64,000 nt of DNA from Promethearchaeota archaeon (GTDB lineage: Archaea > Asgardarchaeota > Lokiarchaeia > Sigyniarchaeales > SOKP01), in the NCBI GenBank assembly GCA_019058245.1, contig JAHPZJ010000017.1:11134-75133 (forward strand), written 5' to 3'. Below are positions 54,868 through 63,536 of the stretch, piece after piece (the first letter of the stretch is position 1; every line of letters starts with the position of its first letter). Under the pieces are notes generated by a model, which worked only from the letters and a program-made list of their open reading frames with translations, was not told the DNA's origin and searched no databases. A program made the position numbers and the translations under genes.

Positions 54868-55839
54868 ATGAAAATTCAATTAAATATGAATGAAATGTAT
54901 AAAAAGCCCCCTAGAGAAATTATCGATCCTGTAAAAGAAAGTATTGATCAAATCAATCGCTATACTCCACAAAAGGAAGTGGATACTTTAATTGAACAAA
55001 TCTCTTATTATACAGAGGTTCCTTTTGAATCAATAGTATTAAGTACAGGGTCAGATCTCTTAATCAAAGAATTTATATTCCTCTTTTCAAATAATAAACA
55101 AATAATAATATCAGACCCAACTTTCGTAGTTATCAATAATTCTGCTCAAAAAACAAACTCTCCTCTACTAAAAATTCGAATAACTGAGCCAGATTTTAAA
55201 ATTCCTTTAAATTCTTTTCTTAATGAATTAAGTAAACCATCATTAGTAGTATTTGATAATCCAAATAATCCGACAGGCAATTTGACTCTAAATGAAAAAG
55301 ATGTTAAAACAATTTTAGAAAATGAAAATGTAATTATGTTAATAGATGAAGCATATTATGAATTCTCAAAAGCCAGTTTTGCAAATTTGATTAACGATTA
55401 TCCTAATCTTGCAATACTAAGGACGTTAAGCAAATCATTTGGTTTAGCAGGTTCGGGAATTGGATATTTATTAGCTGGTGACTTGATACAGAAAAAATTT
55501 CAAGGATTAGAAATAATGCTTCCTTATCCAAGTGTTATTGCTGGAATAAACGCCTTGAAATATCAAAAATATATGATAGAATATATCGATGAACTTCAAA
55601 ATGAAAAAATAAGAATTAACAAACATCTCTCTAAGTTAGAGATAATTTGTTTTCCTAGTTACGCGAACTTTTTATTAGTCAAAACAAATATTCCCAATAT
55701 ATCACAAATCCTAGCAGAATCTGGAATTTTAGTTCATGATGTCTCCAATCAATTAAGTTCCGAGTTTTTTCGAGTTACCATAGGCTCTAAAAAAGAAAAT
55801 GATTTCTTTTTACAAACAATTGAAAAAATTATAGCTTAA
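54868..55839 (+). CDS. HisC-like PLP-dependent aminotransferase
   Basis: A 323-residue class I/II aminotransferase, shorter than the usual 350-360. It retains the substrate-arm opening YTPQKEVDTLIEQIS, FDNPNNPTGN with the PLP-ring asparagine, MLIDEAYYEF with the PLP aspartate, and RTLSKSFGLAGSGIGYLL with the Schiff-base lysine. Closest types are histidinol-phosphate aminotransferase (hisC) and CobD-like threonine-phosphate decarboxylase. No other histidine or cobamide genes are near, so specificity is open. It lies between NAD-kinase-like and hydroxyacyl-CoA dehydrogenase genes on the same strand. Confidence 0.85.
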   Translation: MKIQLNMNEMYKKPPREIIDPVKESIDQINRYTPQKEVDTLIEQISYYTEVPFESIVLSTGSDLLIKEFIFLFSNNKQIIISDPTFVVINNSAQKTNSPLLKIRITEPDFKIPLNSFLNELSKPSLVVFDNPNNPTGNLTLNEKDVKTILENENVIMLIDEAYYEFSKASFANLINDYPNLAILRTLSKSFGLAGSGIGYLLAGDLIQKKFQGLEIMLPYPSVIAGINALKYQKYMIEYIDELQNEKIRINKHLSKLEIICFPSYANFLLVKTNIPNISQILAESGILVHDVSNQLSSEFFRVTIGSKKENDFFLQTIEKIIA

Positions 55840-55943
55840 TTATTAAATAAACAAAATGCTATAATAATAGAAATGTAGTAATTCAATATTTATTATGGAT
55901 TTAATATCTATATAGATTAATAATTAAATTTGATGATTATAAA

Positions 55944-56765
55944 ATGGTTGATAAGATAAGAACAATATGTATTGTCGGAGCGGGATTTATGGGAAAACAA
56001 ATAATGAAAAGATCAGCTCTTCATAATTACGTAATTCGTGTTTTTGATATAAATCTGAAAGTAGTCGATGAATATATAAAAAAATTAACAAAAAACTTAG
56101 GGAAAGATGGAATATCGGCAGAAATTAGCCTTCATTCTAAGCTTTCAGAAGCAGTGCAAAATGTTGACCTAATAATTGAAGCTGTTCCGGAAAAACTTGA
56201 ATTAAAAAAGGATATTTTTTCGAGAGTAGATAAATTAGCACCACTTCATGCAATTTTAGCTACTAATAGTTCATCATTTCCAGTTTCAAAAATAGAAGAT
56301 GTTGTTGAGAGAAAAGATAAAATTATGAATATTCATTTTTACAGTCTTTCTAAGTATCCAATGGCAGATCTTATGAAAGGAACACAAACAAGTGATGAAA
56401 CTTTTGAGAAAGGTAAGAAATGGGTCGAAAGTATTAATATTACTCCTCTTATTGTTAAAAAAGAAAGTTTTGGTTTTGTTTTCAATAGAATATGGCGAGC
56501 TATTAAAAAAGAATGCTTAAAAATTTGGGCGGGAGGACATGCCGATGTTGAGACAATAGATCAATCATGGAAAATCTTCACCGGTATGGATATTGGTCCC
56601 TTTACTTTAATGGATAACATTGGTCTTGAGGTAGTTTATGATATTGAAATGTCATACTACCATGAAAGTGGAGACATTAATGATATTCCACCTGATCTTC
56701 TTAAGGAGATGATGGATAAAGGATTTTTAGGACGAAAAAGTGGAAAGGGATTTTATACATATTAA
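55944..56765 (+). CDS. 3-Hydroxyacyl-CoA dehydrogenase family protein
   Basis: A 273-residue NAD-dependent dehydrogenase similar to stand-alone 3-hydroxybutyryl-CoA dehydrogenases. The NAD site is ICIVGAGFMGKQI; the active-site residues are seen in TNSSSFPVSKI (Ser), MNIHFYSLSKYP (His) and GFVFNRIWRAIKKE (Asn). The C-terminal helical domain ends with the family signature FLGRKSGKGFYTY. The HFYSLSKYP loop differs from the common HFFNPVPxM, so the substrate may not be a simple acyl-CoA. It could act with the acyl-CoA dehydrogenase at 28996 in fatty or amino acid breakdown, but they are not linked. Start ATG 55944. Confidence 0.88.
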   Translation: MVDKIRTICIVGAGFMGKQIMKRSALHNYVIRVFDINLKVVDEYIKKLTKNLGKDGISAEISLHSKLSEAVQNVDLIIEAVPEKLELKKDIFSRVDKLAPLHAILATNSSSFPVSKIEDVVERKDKIMNIHFYSLSKYPMADLMKGTQTSDETFEKGKKWVESINITPLIVKKESFGFVFNRIWRAIKKECLKIWAGGHADVETIDQSWKIFTGMDIGPFTLMDNIGLEVVYDIEMSYYHESGDINDIPPDLLKEMMDKGFLGRKSGKGFYTY

Positions 56766-56847
56766 ATAAGGTAAATTTTTTTTAAATGTTTAATTTTAAA
56801 AAGTAATTATCCTTGCGTTCTATTCACACAAATGATAAAATAATCTT

Positions 56848-57564
56848 ATGTCCGATAATAATAAAAGAGAAGTTAACAGAATTAAAGAACTTGAAAGTAT
56901 TAATTTATCAAGAGAAGAAATTAGAGATTTTGTTATTGAAACCAAGAAAGAAGTAGAAAAGGATAATGATTTATTAGCAAAACAACTAAATGATGAACTT
57001 AAGAAAAGAGGGATCAGATCAATAGATATTGTTGGCGCCATTGGAGCAGGGAAAACAGCACTTCTAGAAAAAATCGCTGAAAGATTATCAAAAAAGTATA
57101 GAATCTTAGTAATTTGTGGAGATATCACAACTAGAGTAGACGCTGATAGAATTGAGAAACATGATGTTAAAACAATTCAAATTAATACTGGAAGGGAATG
57201 TGCATTAAATGCATATCATATTTATCAAGTTTTAAAGAATCAAGATTTAGACAACTATGATCTAATTTTTATAGAAAATGTTGGAAATCTAATTTGTCCA
57301 TCTGATTTCAAATTAGGTACAGATATGAGAATGACAGTAGTTTCGATTACTGAGGGAGAATGGGTTGTTGAAAAACATCCAATGCTCTTTAAGATGTCTG
57401 ATGTCGCTGTTATTAATAAAATCGATCTTTTAGAGAGATTAGGAACTAATATTGACAAAATGGAAAATGATGCTAAGAATTTCAACCCACATATAAAAGT
57501 AATAAAAACAAGTGCTAAAACTAATGAAAATGTTGATTTACTAATTAAAACTCTTGAATTATAA
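56848..57564 (+). CDS. hypB: HypB-type hydrogenase nickel-incorporation GTPase, metal motif altered
   Basis: A 238-residue SIMIBI-class GTPase that delivers nickel to [NiFe]-hydrogenase precursors with HypA. Residues 55-62 hold the P-loop GAIGAGKT; CGDITTRVDADRI, IFIENVGNLICP and VINKIDLL are the remaining G motifs. In characterised HypB the intersubunit metal site uses adjacent Cys-His plus a later Cys. Here Cys118 is present but the next residue is Ala119 (TGRECALNAYHI), while the later Cys150 (LICP) is kept. An N-terminal charged helix of about 40 residues replaces the usual histidine/cysteine motifs. Next gene 21 bp downstream. Function as a hydrogenase maturase is likely but the nickel site is probably changed. 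Confidence 0.88.
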   Translation: MSDNNKREVNRIKELESINLSREEIRDFVIETKKEVEKDNDLLAKQLNDELKKRGIRSIDIVGAIGAGKTALLEKIAERLSKKYRILVICGDITTRVDADRIEKHDVKTIQINTGRECALNAYHIYQVLKNQDLDNYDLIFIENVGNLICPSDFKLGTDMRMTVVSITEGEWVVEKHPMLFKMSDVAVINKIDLLERLGTNIDKMENDAKNFNPHIKVIKTSAKTNENVDLLIKTLEL

Positions 57565-57585
57565 AATTTATTAATGTGAGAAAAA

Positions 57586-58020
57586 ATGAAAAAAGATTTA
57601 GAAGAAATACAAAAGATTATTGGTAAGTTAGAGTTAAATTCCAAAACTCAAATTAAGGATTTATTAAATTATTTCTTGCAAACTCATCTTAATCGAAATA
57701 AAGTTGATAACTTTATTGGTGATTATCCCACCTTCATAGAACCTGTACATCTTGAAGATAATGTTAGAATTGGAGATGATGTACTATTAGGCCCGAATGT
57801 ATACATTGGTAAGGATTCTGAAATAAAAGATTATGTAGAAATATCGAATTCTATCATCTTTGATAATGTTTTTATCGGTAAAAATAATAAGTTAGGTAAT
57901 TGTATTATTGGAAAGAATACTTCATTGGTATGTGAAAATATTAATGTGAATAATTGCGTTATAGTTGGAAACATAAAAAGTAAAGAAGATCTTTATAAAA
58001 TCATATATAAATTTGAGTAA
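57586..58020 (+). CDS. Left-handed beta-helix hexapeptide-repeat protein
   Basis: A 144-residue protein: an N-terminal helix pair, then hexapeptide rungs (VHLEDNVRIGDDVLLGPNV, YIGKDSEIKDYVEISNSIIF, VFIGKNNKLGNCIIG) typical of trimeric left-handed beta-helix proteins. Such domains occur in gamma-carbonic anhydrases, acyltransferases and the C-termini of sugar nucleotidyltransferases; here no catalytic domain or zinc-binding histidine set is apparent, so it may be a regulatory or scaffold trimer. The rungs resemble the C-terminal half of bifunctional nucleotidyltransferases. It is 21 bp after hypB and probably co-transcribed with it. Confidence 0.8.
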   Translation: MKKDLEEIQKIIGKLELNSKTQIKDLLNYFLQTHLNRNKVDNFIGDYPTFIEPVHLEDNVRIGDDVLLGPNVYIGKDSEIKDYVEISNSIIFDNVFIGKNNKLGNCIIGKNTSLVCENINVNNCVIVGNIKSKEDLYKIIYKFE

Positions 58021-58129
58021 ATCACATTATAGAATAATTTTTGATACCCCAATGCTTTTTCAAGATAATATTATAAATATTGATAATTTTTTTCAATTAG
58101 AAATTCATAATATTTATCCTGAAAGGTAA
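58013..58129 (+). CDS. Possible 38-residue protein overlapping the hexapeptide gene stop
   Basis: A TTG at 58013 overlaps the stop codon of the hexapeptide-repeat gene and opens a frame reading (M)SKSHYRIIFDTPMLFQDN.. ending IHNIYPER. The overlap suggests translational coupling, and the translation has a normal mixture of residues, but there is no Shine-Dalgarno and no recognised homologue. Confidence 0.3.
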   Translation: MSKSHYRIIFDTPMLFQDNIINIDNFFQLEIHNIYPER

Positions 58130-58163
58130 ATTCAGAGTCTGATTTCAATGAAAATTTGGTGAA
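58121..58163 (+). repeat. 43-bp direct repeat flanking the terpene-cyclase-like gene, left copy
   Basis: GAAAGGTAAATTCA followed by six variable bases and GATTTCAATGAAAATTT; it matches the right copy at 59270 in 38 of 43 positions without gaps. It lies 65 bp before the gene start. Confidence 0.7.
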
Positions 58164-58227
58164 AAAGTAGTAAAGGTTTAAAAATCTAATTCTATAAATA
58201 TATTACAAATCCTGTAGTAAATAAAAT

Positions 58228-59247
58228 GTGAATGGTTATATGAGATTTAGTAGTCTATCAATGACAAGTACCACACATATAAGGTGCAAAGTTGGTGTAC
58301 TAGCTGCATTCCTTGCTCATCCAAGGTATGAGTCAAATGAAGACCTTATCCGTGAAGCAAAAACTTATGTTTTAGGTCATCATGCAAAATGGGCTTATGC
58401 ATTCCATCTACCTAAAGAGGAAGCATTCGAAGTACTATCTAGGTGCCTTCCAGAAATTACTAGAAGACAGCAATCAACAGGTATGTGGAGACGGAAAAAT
58501 GCTGATATATATACTTATGGGATTTTAAGAGCCTTGAAACATGCTGAACTTCTCGATCAAGATACCTTTCGTTATGACTTATACCAAGAATTTCGAGAGA
58601 AAACCGATCTTATCAGCACTCTTGTAAGGAGAAATATAATGAACAAATCTACTAATGTAGAAAATGTTGTTGCTGAATTATTTTCTACTCAAGGAAAAAA
58701 TGGTTCTTGGTTTAATAGTCTCTCTGCAACCTGTTTTCAGCTACAAACTTTGATAGAATTAGGTATTGATGCTAAGCATGAATCAATTTCCATGGCTATC
58801 AAATGGCTTTTTGAACAGTTTCATGAAAAATTTGAAGGAAGAGCGAGGACTTGGAGATTTGATTTTGAAAATATTTTTTTAGCAGATAACTATGCCGCTG
58901 AACAAGATGGTTTTCGACGGGTTGCTCCAGAACACGGCAAAATGGGTTGTATCAGTTCTTTACTATCTGGTATTGGTAGTTTTATTATCGGGAATCCTGC
59001 AATAACCACCGCTATAGCACTCTATACATTGACTAGGTTAGGATATGAGAATGATAAAAGAATATTAGATGGATATGAAAATCTATATAATATTCGAGGA
59101 TTTGGTGGGAGTAATGGAGATATTAATGAATTTGTTTGGTGTGTGGGAGTTTATAAACCAAATTCTGTACATTATGATCTACAAAGAACAGGCATTAATT
59201 ACGATGAATATCTGCAAATAGTGAAAGAAAGAAAAAATAATAAATGA
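58228..59247 (+). CDS. Prenyltransferase/squalene-cyclase-like alpha-barrel repeat protein
   Basis: A 339-residue all-helical protein. Repeated segments such as GMWRRKNADIYTYGILRALKHAEL, GKNGSWFNSLSATCFQLQTLIELG and GFGGSNGDINEFVWCVGVY have the QW-like pattern (a Gly/Trp turn between helices) of terpene cyclase and prenyltransferase alpha/alpha-barrels. The catalytic DxDD motif of squalene-hopene cyclases is not visible, so a non-cyclase role is likely. The frame starts with GTG 58228, next to ATGTGA; ATG 58240 is an alternative. The gene is framed by a 43-bp direct repeat, left at 58121 and right at 59270, and may have moved as a unit. Confidence 0.65.
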   Translation: MNGYMRFSSLSMTSTTHIRCKVGVLAAFLAHPRYESNEDLIREAKTYVLGHHAKWAYAFHLPKEEAFEVLSRCLPEITRRQQSTGMWRRKNADIYTYGILRALKHAELLDQDTFRYDLYQEFREKTDLISTLVRRNIMNKSTNVENVVAELFSTQGKNGSWFNSLSATCFQLQTLIELGIDAKHESISMAIKWLFEQFHEKFEGRARTWRFDFENIFLADNYAAEQDGFRRVAPEHGKMGCISSLLSGIGSFIIGNPAITTAIALYTLTRLGYENDKRILDGYENLYNIRGFGGSNGDINEFVWCVGVYKPNSVHYDLQRTGINYDEYLQIVKERKNNK

Positions 59248-59269
59248 AAAATCCTTTGAAATTAGAATG

Positions 59270-59312
59270 GAAAGGTAAATTCACGATTTGATTTCAATGA
59301 AAATTTTGTGAA
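59270..59312 (+). repeat. 43-bp direct repeat flanking the terpene-cyclase-like gene, right copy
   Basis: The right copy begins 22 bp after the gene's stop. With the left copy at 58121 it brackets the gene at nearly equal distances. No terminal inverted repeats or transposase accompany them. Confidence 0.7.
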
Positions 59313-59357
59313 GACCAATTATCGATAAACAAATAAACTTGAAAGGGAGCTATTTAT

Positions 59358-59501
59358 GTGAAGATCTCTTCAATTTGCTTTAGATTTACTACTTTTTTTT
59401 TTAGAGTTGAAGGTAGTTTTTTAATAATCTTCTCGTCAGCTTATAGAAAAAATACTTATCATCGTGAAACCCCTCTTTTACGATCTATTATATACATTTA
59501 G
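59358..59501 (+). CDS. Possible 47-residue protein
   Basis: GTG 59358 lies 8 nt after AGGGAG and opens a 47-codon frame reading (M)KISSICFRFTTFFFRVEG and ending RSIIYI. The ribosome-binding site is good, but the composition (Phe/Ser/Thr-rich) is not distinctive and no family is recognised. The remainder of the 310-bp gap (59248-59557) holds only the 43-bp repeat and AT-rich sequence. Confidence 0.25.
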   Translation: MKISSICFRFTTFFFRVEGSFLIIFSSAYRKNTYHRETPLLRSIIYI

Positions 59502-59557
59502 ATATCATTTGCCTATTATCTATGAGATATTTTAATAAACTATTTAAGAGTAAAGAT

Positions 59558-60424
59558 TTAATTATTTAAAATATCTTCTTTACTTTTTTCAATTTTTATC
59601 AAAAGCTTTCCAACAGCTTTATGACTTGTGAGTTGTAGCCATGCTAATAACCAATACCATCTTGGTACAAATACTTCTCTTTTATATTTTCGTGAAGCTT
59701 TCATTACCGTTTTTGCCACATCTTTAACATCCACAAATTTATATAAAAAACCTCGTTTCTGATAATACTCCGCCCATTTTTTCATTCCTGGTGTTGATTC
59801 CCAAAATTTTGTTTTTGCTGGTGCTGAACAGATAGTAATTACTTGAATATTATGGTTTTGCATTCTGAACTCTGATCGAAGAGAATCTGCTAATCCAACA
59901 ACAGCATATTTACTCATTGAGTAAGCCGCCATATTTGGTATACCTGTTTTACCCGCAGAACTTGATGAAAAGATTAGTTGTCCTTCTTTTCGATTTGGAA
60001 ATTTTTTTGATGGAGCTGGGCTACCTATATATGGAAGTGCTGCTTGCAATACTAACCACATACCATCAACATTTATAGACATGATCTTTCGATATTCTTC
60101 AAAAGTTCCTCCATTTGTAATTGAACAAGTAGTTCCTATACCTGCATTATTATATAAAATATCAATATATTGCTCTTTTTCGCCAATATTTTTTATAACA
60201 CGCTCAATTTGTTCTCGATTTGTGAGATCAAATTCATAGCTTTCCACATATTCTGCTCCCAAATCTTTTAATTCCACCTTCAACTTATTTAAAGCTTCAT
60301 TAGGAAGATCTAGTAGATACATTCTCATTCCTAAAGGTGCAAACTGACGACAAACCTCACTTCCGATATCACCAGTTGCTCCTGTTATTACAAATACTTT
60401 ACTTGTATACCATTTCTTTTTCAT
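59558..60424 (-). CDS. Short-chain dehydrogenase/reductase
   Basis: A 288-residue classical SDR: cofactor motif VITGATGDIGSE near the N-terminus, an acidic residue after the second strand (YLLDLPNE) favouring NAD, NNAGIG, the catalytic serine in LIFSSSSAGKTG and the YSMSK (YxxxK) motif. The C-terminus PRWYWLLAWLQLTSHKAVGK is hydrophobic and resembles membrane-associated SDRs of lipid metabolism. ATG 60424 is preferred to the TTG at 60436. It is co-directional with a methyltransferase upstream (28-41 bp). Confidence 0.9.
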   Translation of the reverse strand: MKKKWYTSKVFVITGATGDIGSEVCRQFAPLGMRMYLLDLPNEALNKLKVELKDLGAEYVESYEFDLTNREQIERVIKNIGEKEQYIDILYNNAGIGTTCSITNGGTFEEYRKIMSINVDGMWLVLQAALPYIGSPAPSKKFPNRKEGQLIFSSSSAGKTGIPNMAAYSMSKYAVVGLADSLRSEFRMQNHNIQVITICSAPAKTKFWESTPGMKKWAEYYQKRGFLYKFVDVKDVAKTVMKASRKYKREVFVPRWYWLLAWLQLTSHKAVGKLLIKIEKSKEDILNN

Positions 60425-60464
60425 AATAAAAACCAAATAACCATTTTAGAGAATAAAATCCCTT

Positions 60465-61184
60465 TTACGTAAAAACTTTAGCTAAATAATTACCACTTTC
60501 TTCTTTATAGAGAATTTTGCATGATAATCCAACTTTTAGAGCACATTCATAAAGAGTCTCAGGATCGATATGTAATAGTTGAAATTTGTCTCCTAATTTC
60601 CCTTTGTATTTCATTTGGCAACCTATTTCACCAATATATCTTCCCAATTTGCGATTTCTTTCATGATATTCAAGATGAATCCGTTTTGTAGTTTGTCGAA
60701 TATCTTTAGAATCGAATAATACCATCCCACTAGGATTTAGGAGAGTTTTACAATAATTCAAAAATCTTTTCATTCCATTCAAGTTCTCTACGAATCCTAT
60801 TGAATTTCCTAAAAGAAGAATTGTGTCAAATGAATTCCTATCTAAATCGTAAATGTTAGAACAGTATACATGTTGAACTCCCCTTCGTTTCATTATTTCA
60901 CACGCATGAGGTGATATATCTAGTGCATGAACCTCCAGACCTAGTTTCTGAAGTTCAAGACTATGTGGTCCCACTCCTGCTCCAATATCTAAAATTTTGC
61001 CCTTACATATTTCTAATGCTTTTTTCTCCAAATTTGAAAAATAATTGGATGTCCTAAAAAAAGGTTGTATAAGAAGCTTAGTTTCTAATCCATCATCTCG
61101 ACAAAAAATAACTTTTGCTCTTTTTTTACCATTATAAAAATCTTTAAGTGCTAAACCAAAAGGTTCCATTGCTTTTTCTGACAT
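60465..61184 (-). CDS. Class I SAM-dependent methyltransferase
   Basis: A 239-residue methyltransferase with SAM motif ILDIGAGVGPHSLELQKLG, acidic motif VHALDISPHACEIMKRRG and the post-motif DTILLLGNSIGFVEN, followed by a beta-rich C-terminal part containing GEIGCQMKYKGKLGDKF. Substrate unknown. It lies between a cyclophilin-like gene and the SDR gene, all on the minus strand with gaps of 20-40 bp, so the three may form one transcript. Start ATG 61184. Confidence 0.87.
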   Translation of the reverse strand: MSEKAMEPFGLALKDFYNGKKRAKVIFCRDDGLETKLLIQPFFRTSNYFSNLEKKALEICKGKILDIGAGVGPHSLELQKLGLEVHALDISPHACEIMKRRGVQHVYCSNIYDLDRNSFDTILLLGNSIGFVENLNGMKRFLNYCKTLLNPSGMVLFDSKDIRQTTKRIHLEYHERNRKLGRYIGEIGCQMKYKGKLGDKFQLLHIDPETLYECALKVGLSCKILYKEESGNYLAKVFT

Positions 61185-61204
61185 TTTTAGTTTAACTTGG
61201 AATT

Positions 61205-61588
61205 CTATTCCCCCTTTTTTACAACACCATTAAAGGAAGAAAATTGATTAAAAATTACTTTAGCATCTCCCTCAATCTTAGCAAAAATATTAACAGGACT
61301 AGCAGCAACAGGTTTATCACCTGAACTTGCAGGGGTAGAACCCCAAAAAATACAGAATCCTTGTCCACTAATCCAGTATCCAACATCTCCAACATCACAT
61401 TCAATCTGAGAGTTTTCTGAAGGAATTGAGACAGGACAATCACCATATAGCTCTTCACCCCATCTGGATAAATTTACTTCAAATGGAAGAGTATCCCAAA
61501 TTGCTTGGCATGTCTTAGGGTTTTTATCAAGTAGTAATTTTGCTTTAATTTTTCCTATCTTCTCATTTTCAATGAAGATATATTCCAT
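61205..61588 (-). CDS. Cyclophilin-like fold protein (TM1367/DUF3830 type)
   Basis: A 127-residue beta-barrel protein of the cyclophilin-like superfamily without peptidyl-prolyl isomerase residues. Recognised from NPKTCQAIWDTLPFEVNLSRWGEELYG, CDVGDVGYWISGQGFCIFWGSTPASSGDKP and the closing VFAKIEGD-type strand (here IFAKIEGDAKVI). Structures of relatives are known but their function is not settled. AGAGTGA precedes the ATG. It begins the probable methyltransferase/SDR transcript. Confidence 0.82.
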   Translation of the reverse strand: MEYIFIENEKIGKIKAKLLLDKNPKTCQAIWDTLPFEVNLSRWGEELYGDCPVSIPSENSQIECDVGDVGYWISGQGFCIFWGSTPASSGDKPVAASPVNIFAKIEGDAKVIFNQFSSFNGVVKKGE

Positions 61589-61863
61589 ATCAATTCACTC
61601 TAATTTGATGTTAAAAATGAGTAAGATTTCTTATTATTTAAAGAAATATCCTTAAAAAATTTTAAAAAGCAATAAACCTAAAAAAAATTTAAAAAAGAAT
61701 CCTATAAAATATGATTAACTTCAATAGGACTATTCTTCCCGTTCATATAAATAAAACAGACAATCCAGAGTATTAGTATTAAAAAATAAGCATGAAGGAA
61801 AGTGAAAAATAGAAGATTTAAGTTTCTATACAGTAATTATAAGAAAGCTATTAAAAAATAATT

Positions 61864-62880
61864 CTAATAAAAAATAGATGGATTTTTTAGAAAATAAAGA
61901 GTTTTATTGGGAAGATTTTTTCTTAATAAAATCTCAAGTTCTTCTAATTTTAGAATATATTTTGAAACTGTATTTTGATGCATCTTTAAATCTTTTGATA
62001 TTCTATATTTTGGGGATCCATTAGGATTTTTTTTTAGGTAATTAATTATCTTTAGAGTTCTTTCCCTGCCCATAAAATGCAAAATTTTTGCGTTTTCTTC
62101 TGAAAGACTTGAATTATAATAGATCTCTCTATTTTCTACATTAGTTTTTTTAATAAAGTTGAATTTCAGAAGCATGTTTAAATGCCATTTAACTAAAAAT
62201 ATCGACATTCCTAAAAGATTAATAATACACATAAAATGAATTCCTGGATTATTTAAAATTGTATTATATATCTTTAATCGATTAGAATTTTTAAGAACGT
62301 CATCCTGAGTAAGTTTAGAACCATCTACTAAAATATTTTTTTTTATTAAACTATTGATTGCTGTTTGTATACCATTTTTATTCATATATGATTCTGATTT
62401 AGATAATCTAGCATTTAGATATGAAATAATTTTGTTAACTTCTAAAAAACGATTCTTAGAAAGGTATTCTTGAATTAAATTTAACACAAGACACTCTTGT
62501 GCAGAGATTTCTTTATTTATCTGATGATTAACAGCATTTTTTTTAACCTCGTCATTGTCTAATTTTTTGTATTTTTTGATAATAATAGTTAAGGCCGTAA
62601 TAAAGAGGATTGCTCCAAGTGAAAACGCTTCTTTAAATGAATCCTCTATTTGTATTTGAGAGCGTGTAATACCTAAATATATTCCAGAATTAAATTTAGA
62701 TATAAAAACAATATTTTCTTCATTATACTCTATATTTGGTTGAGGTAAATCTTCTAAAATCTCATTCTTATTTGAAAAAATATAACTTTCAGATATTATA
62801 GTTATTGTACTAATAAAGAAAATAACTAAAACTAATAGAGTTTTTAGATTCAGACCCTTTCTCGAATGAGAGATTTTCAT
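61864..62880 (-). CDS. Membrane-anchored winged-helix transcriptional regulator
   Basis: A 338-residue protein with two hydrophobic helices (about residues 14-32 and 84-101) enclosing a short external loop, then a cytoplasmic part with two winged-helix units. The first (about 130-185) includes KIISYLNARLSKSES and GIQTAINSLIKKNILVDG. The second and third region (about 200-335) has HFMCIINLLGMSIFLVKWHLNMLLKF and, at the end, an ArsR/MarR-type wHTH (PKYRISKDLKMHQNTVSKYILKLEELEIL). This is the layout of archaeal one-component membrane regulators. The gene has AT-rich gaps of over 180 bp on both sides, so its targets cannot be told from context. Confidence 0.75.
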   Translation of the reverse strand: MKISHSRKGLNLKTLLVLVIFFISTITIISESYIFSNKNEILEDLPQPNIEYNEENIVFISKFNSGIYLGITRSQIQIEDSFKEAFSLGAILFITALTIIIKKYKKLDNDEVKKNAVNHQINKEISAQECLVLNLIQEYLSKNRFLEVNKIISYLNARLSKSESYMNKNGIQTAINSLIKKNILVDGSKLTQDDVLKNSNRLKIYNTILNNPGIHFMCIINLLGMSIFLVKWHLNMLLKFNFIKKTNVENREIYYNSSLSEENAKILHFMGRERTLKIINYLKKNPNGSPKYRISKDLKMHQNTVSKYILKLEELEILLRKNLPNKTLYFLKNPSIFY

Positions 62881-63066
62881 TTACAAAAACAATACTATTT
62901 TTTATAATTAAATTAAATCATTGAATATAATTAATAATTAACTCTTAATAAGAGGCAAAATCATATTTTCTTTAAATAATTATCATGTAGCAAAGTGATC
63001 AGTTAATTAAATTAGCATTAATTCTAATTCTATAGCTATGATAAAAATTTAAAAACGTATGAGAAT

Positions 63067-63510
63067 ATGGCAAAAGATAATAAAAAAAATTTACCATCAA
63101 ATCCAATTGAGGCTCAAGGTTTATTAATTAAAGCTATATATAAAAAATTCGGAGAAGAAGCATTGCCTATTATAAAAGAAGTGTGTGGTATGCAAGGAAA
63201 ATCGCTTGGATTAAAAATTAGAAAAAAAATTCCTAATACAAATTTGTCTACAGTAGCAACAGCATTTTCAAAAACTTTTGACCAAAATTCTGTTAAGATA
63301 ATTTCGATATCAGATGATAAGTTCCAGATTCAAGGGAGGAAGTGTCCCTTTGGTCTTGAAAATACATCTAGAGCTTTATGTGAAGCTGTAATGGCTATTG
63401 ATCATGAATACTTTCGCACAGCTACTAATGATAAGATCGAACTTAAAATTCTTAAAACTGTAGCTGGAGGTGACCCTTATTGTGATACCGTTTATAAGAA
63501 AAAAAGTTAA
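63067..63510 (+). CDS. L-2-amino-thiazoline-4-carboxylate hydrolase-like protein
   Basis: A 147-residue protein of the ATC-hydrolase-like fold that is widespread in anaerobes and often unlinked to its namesake reaction. Recognised from the helical N-terminal half (AIYKKFGEEALPIIKEVCGMQGKSLG) and the beta C-terminal half with RKCPFGLENTSRALCEAVMAIDHEYFRT and KTVAGGDPYCDTVYK, where two cysteines and a GGDxxC turn are conserved. It precedes a DUF364-like gene by 26 bp on the same strand, suggesting a shared, perhaps metal-related, role. Start ATG 63067. Confidence 0.78.
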   Translation: MAKDNKKNLPSNPIEAQGLLIKAIYKKFGEEALPIIKEVCGMQGKSLGLKIRKKIPNTNLSTVATAFSKTFDQNSVKIISISDDKFQIQGRKCPFGLENTSRALCEAVMAIDHEYFRTATNDKIELKILKTVAGGDPYCDTVYKKKS

Positions 63511-63536
63511 CCATATTCTTCTAAATCCAATAAATT

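Noticed and set aside
58121..58168. The 43-bp repeat as the conserved C-terminal end of a lost gene, since both copies are open in one frame to a stop
   Set aside because: The frame is closed by stops immediately upstream in both copies, so no longer coding sequence can be inferred.
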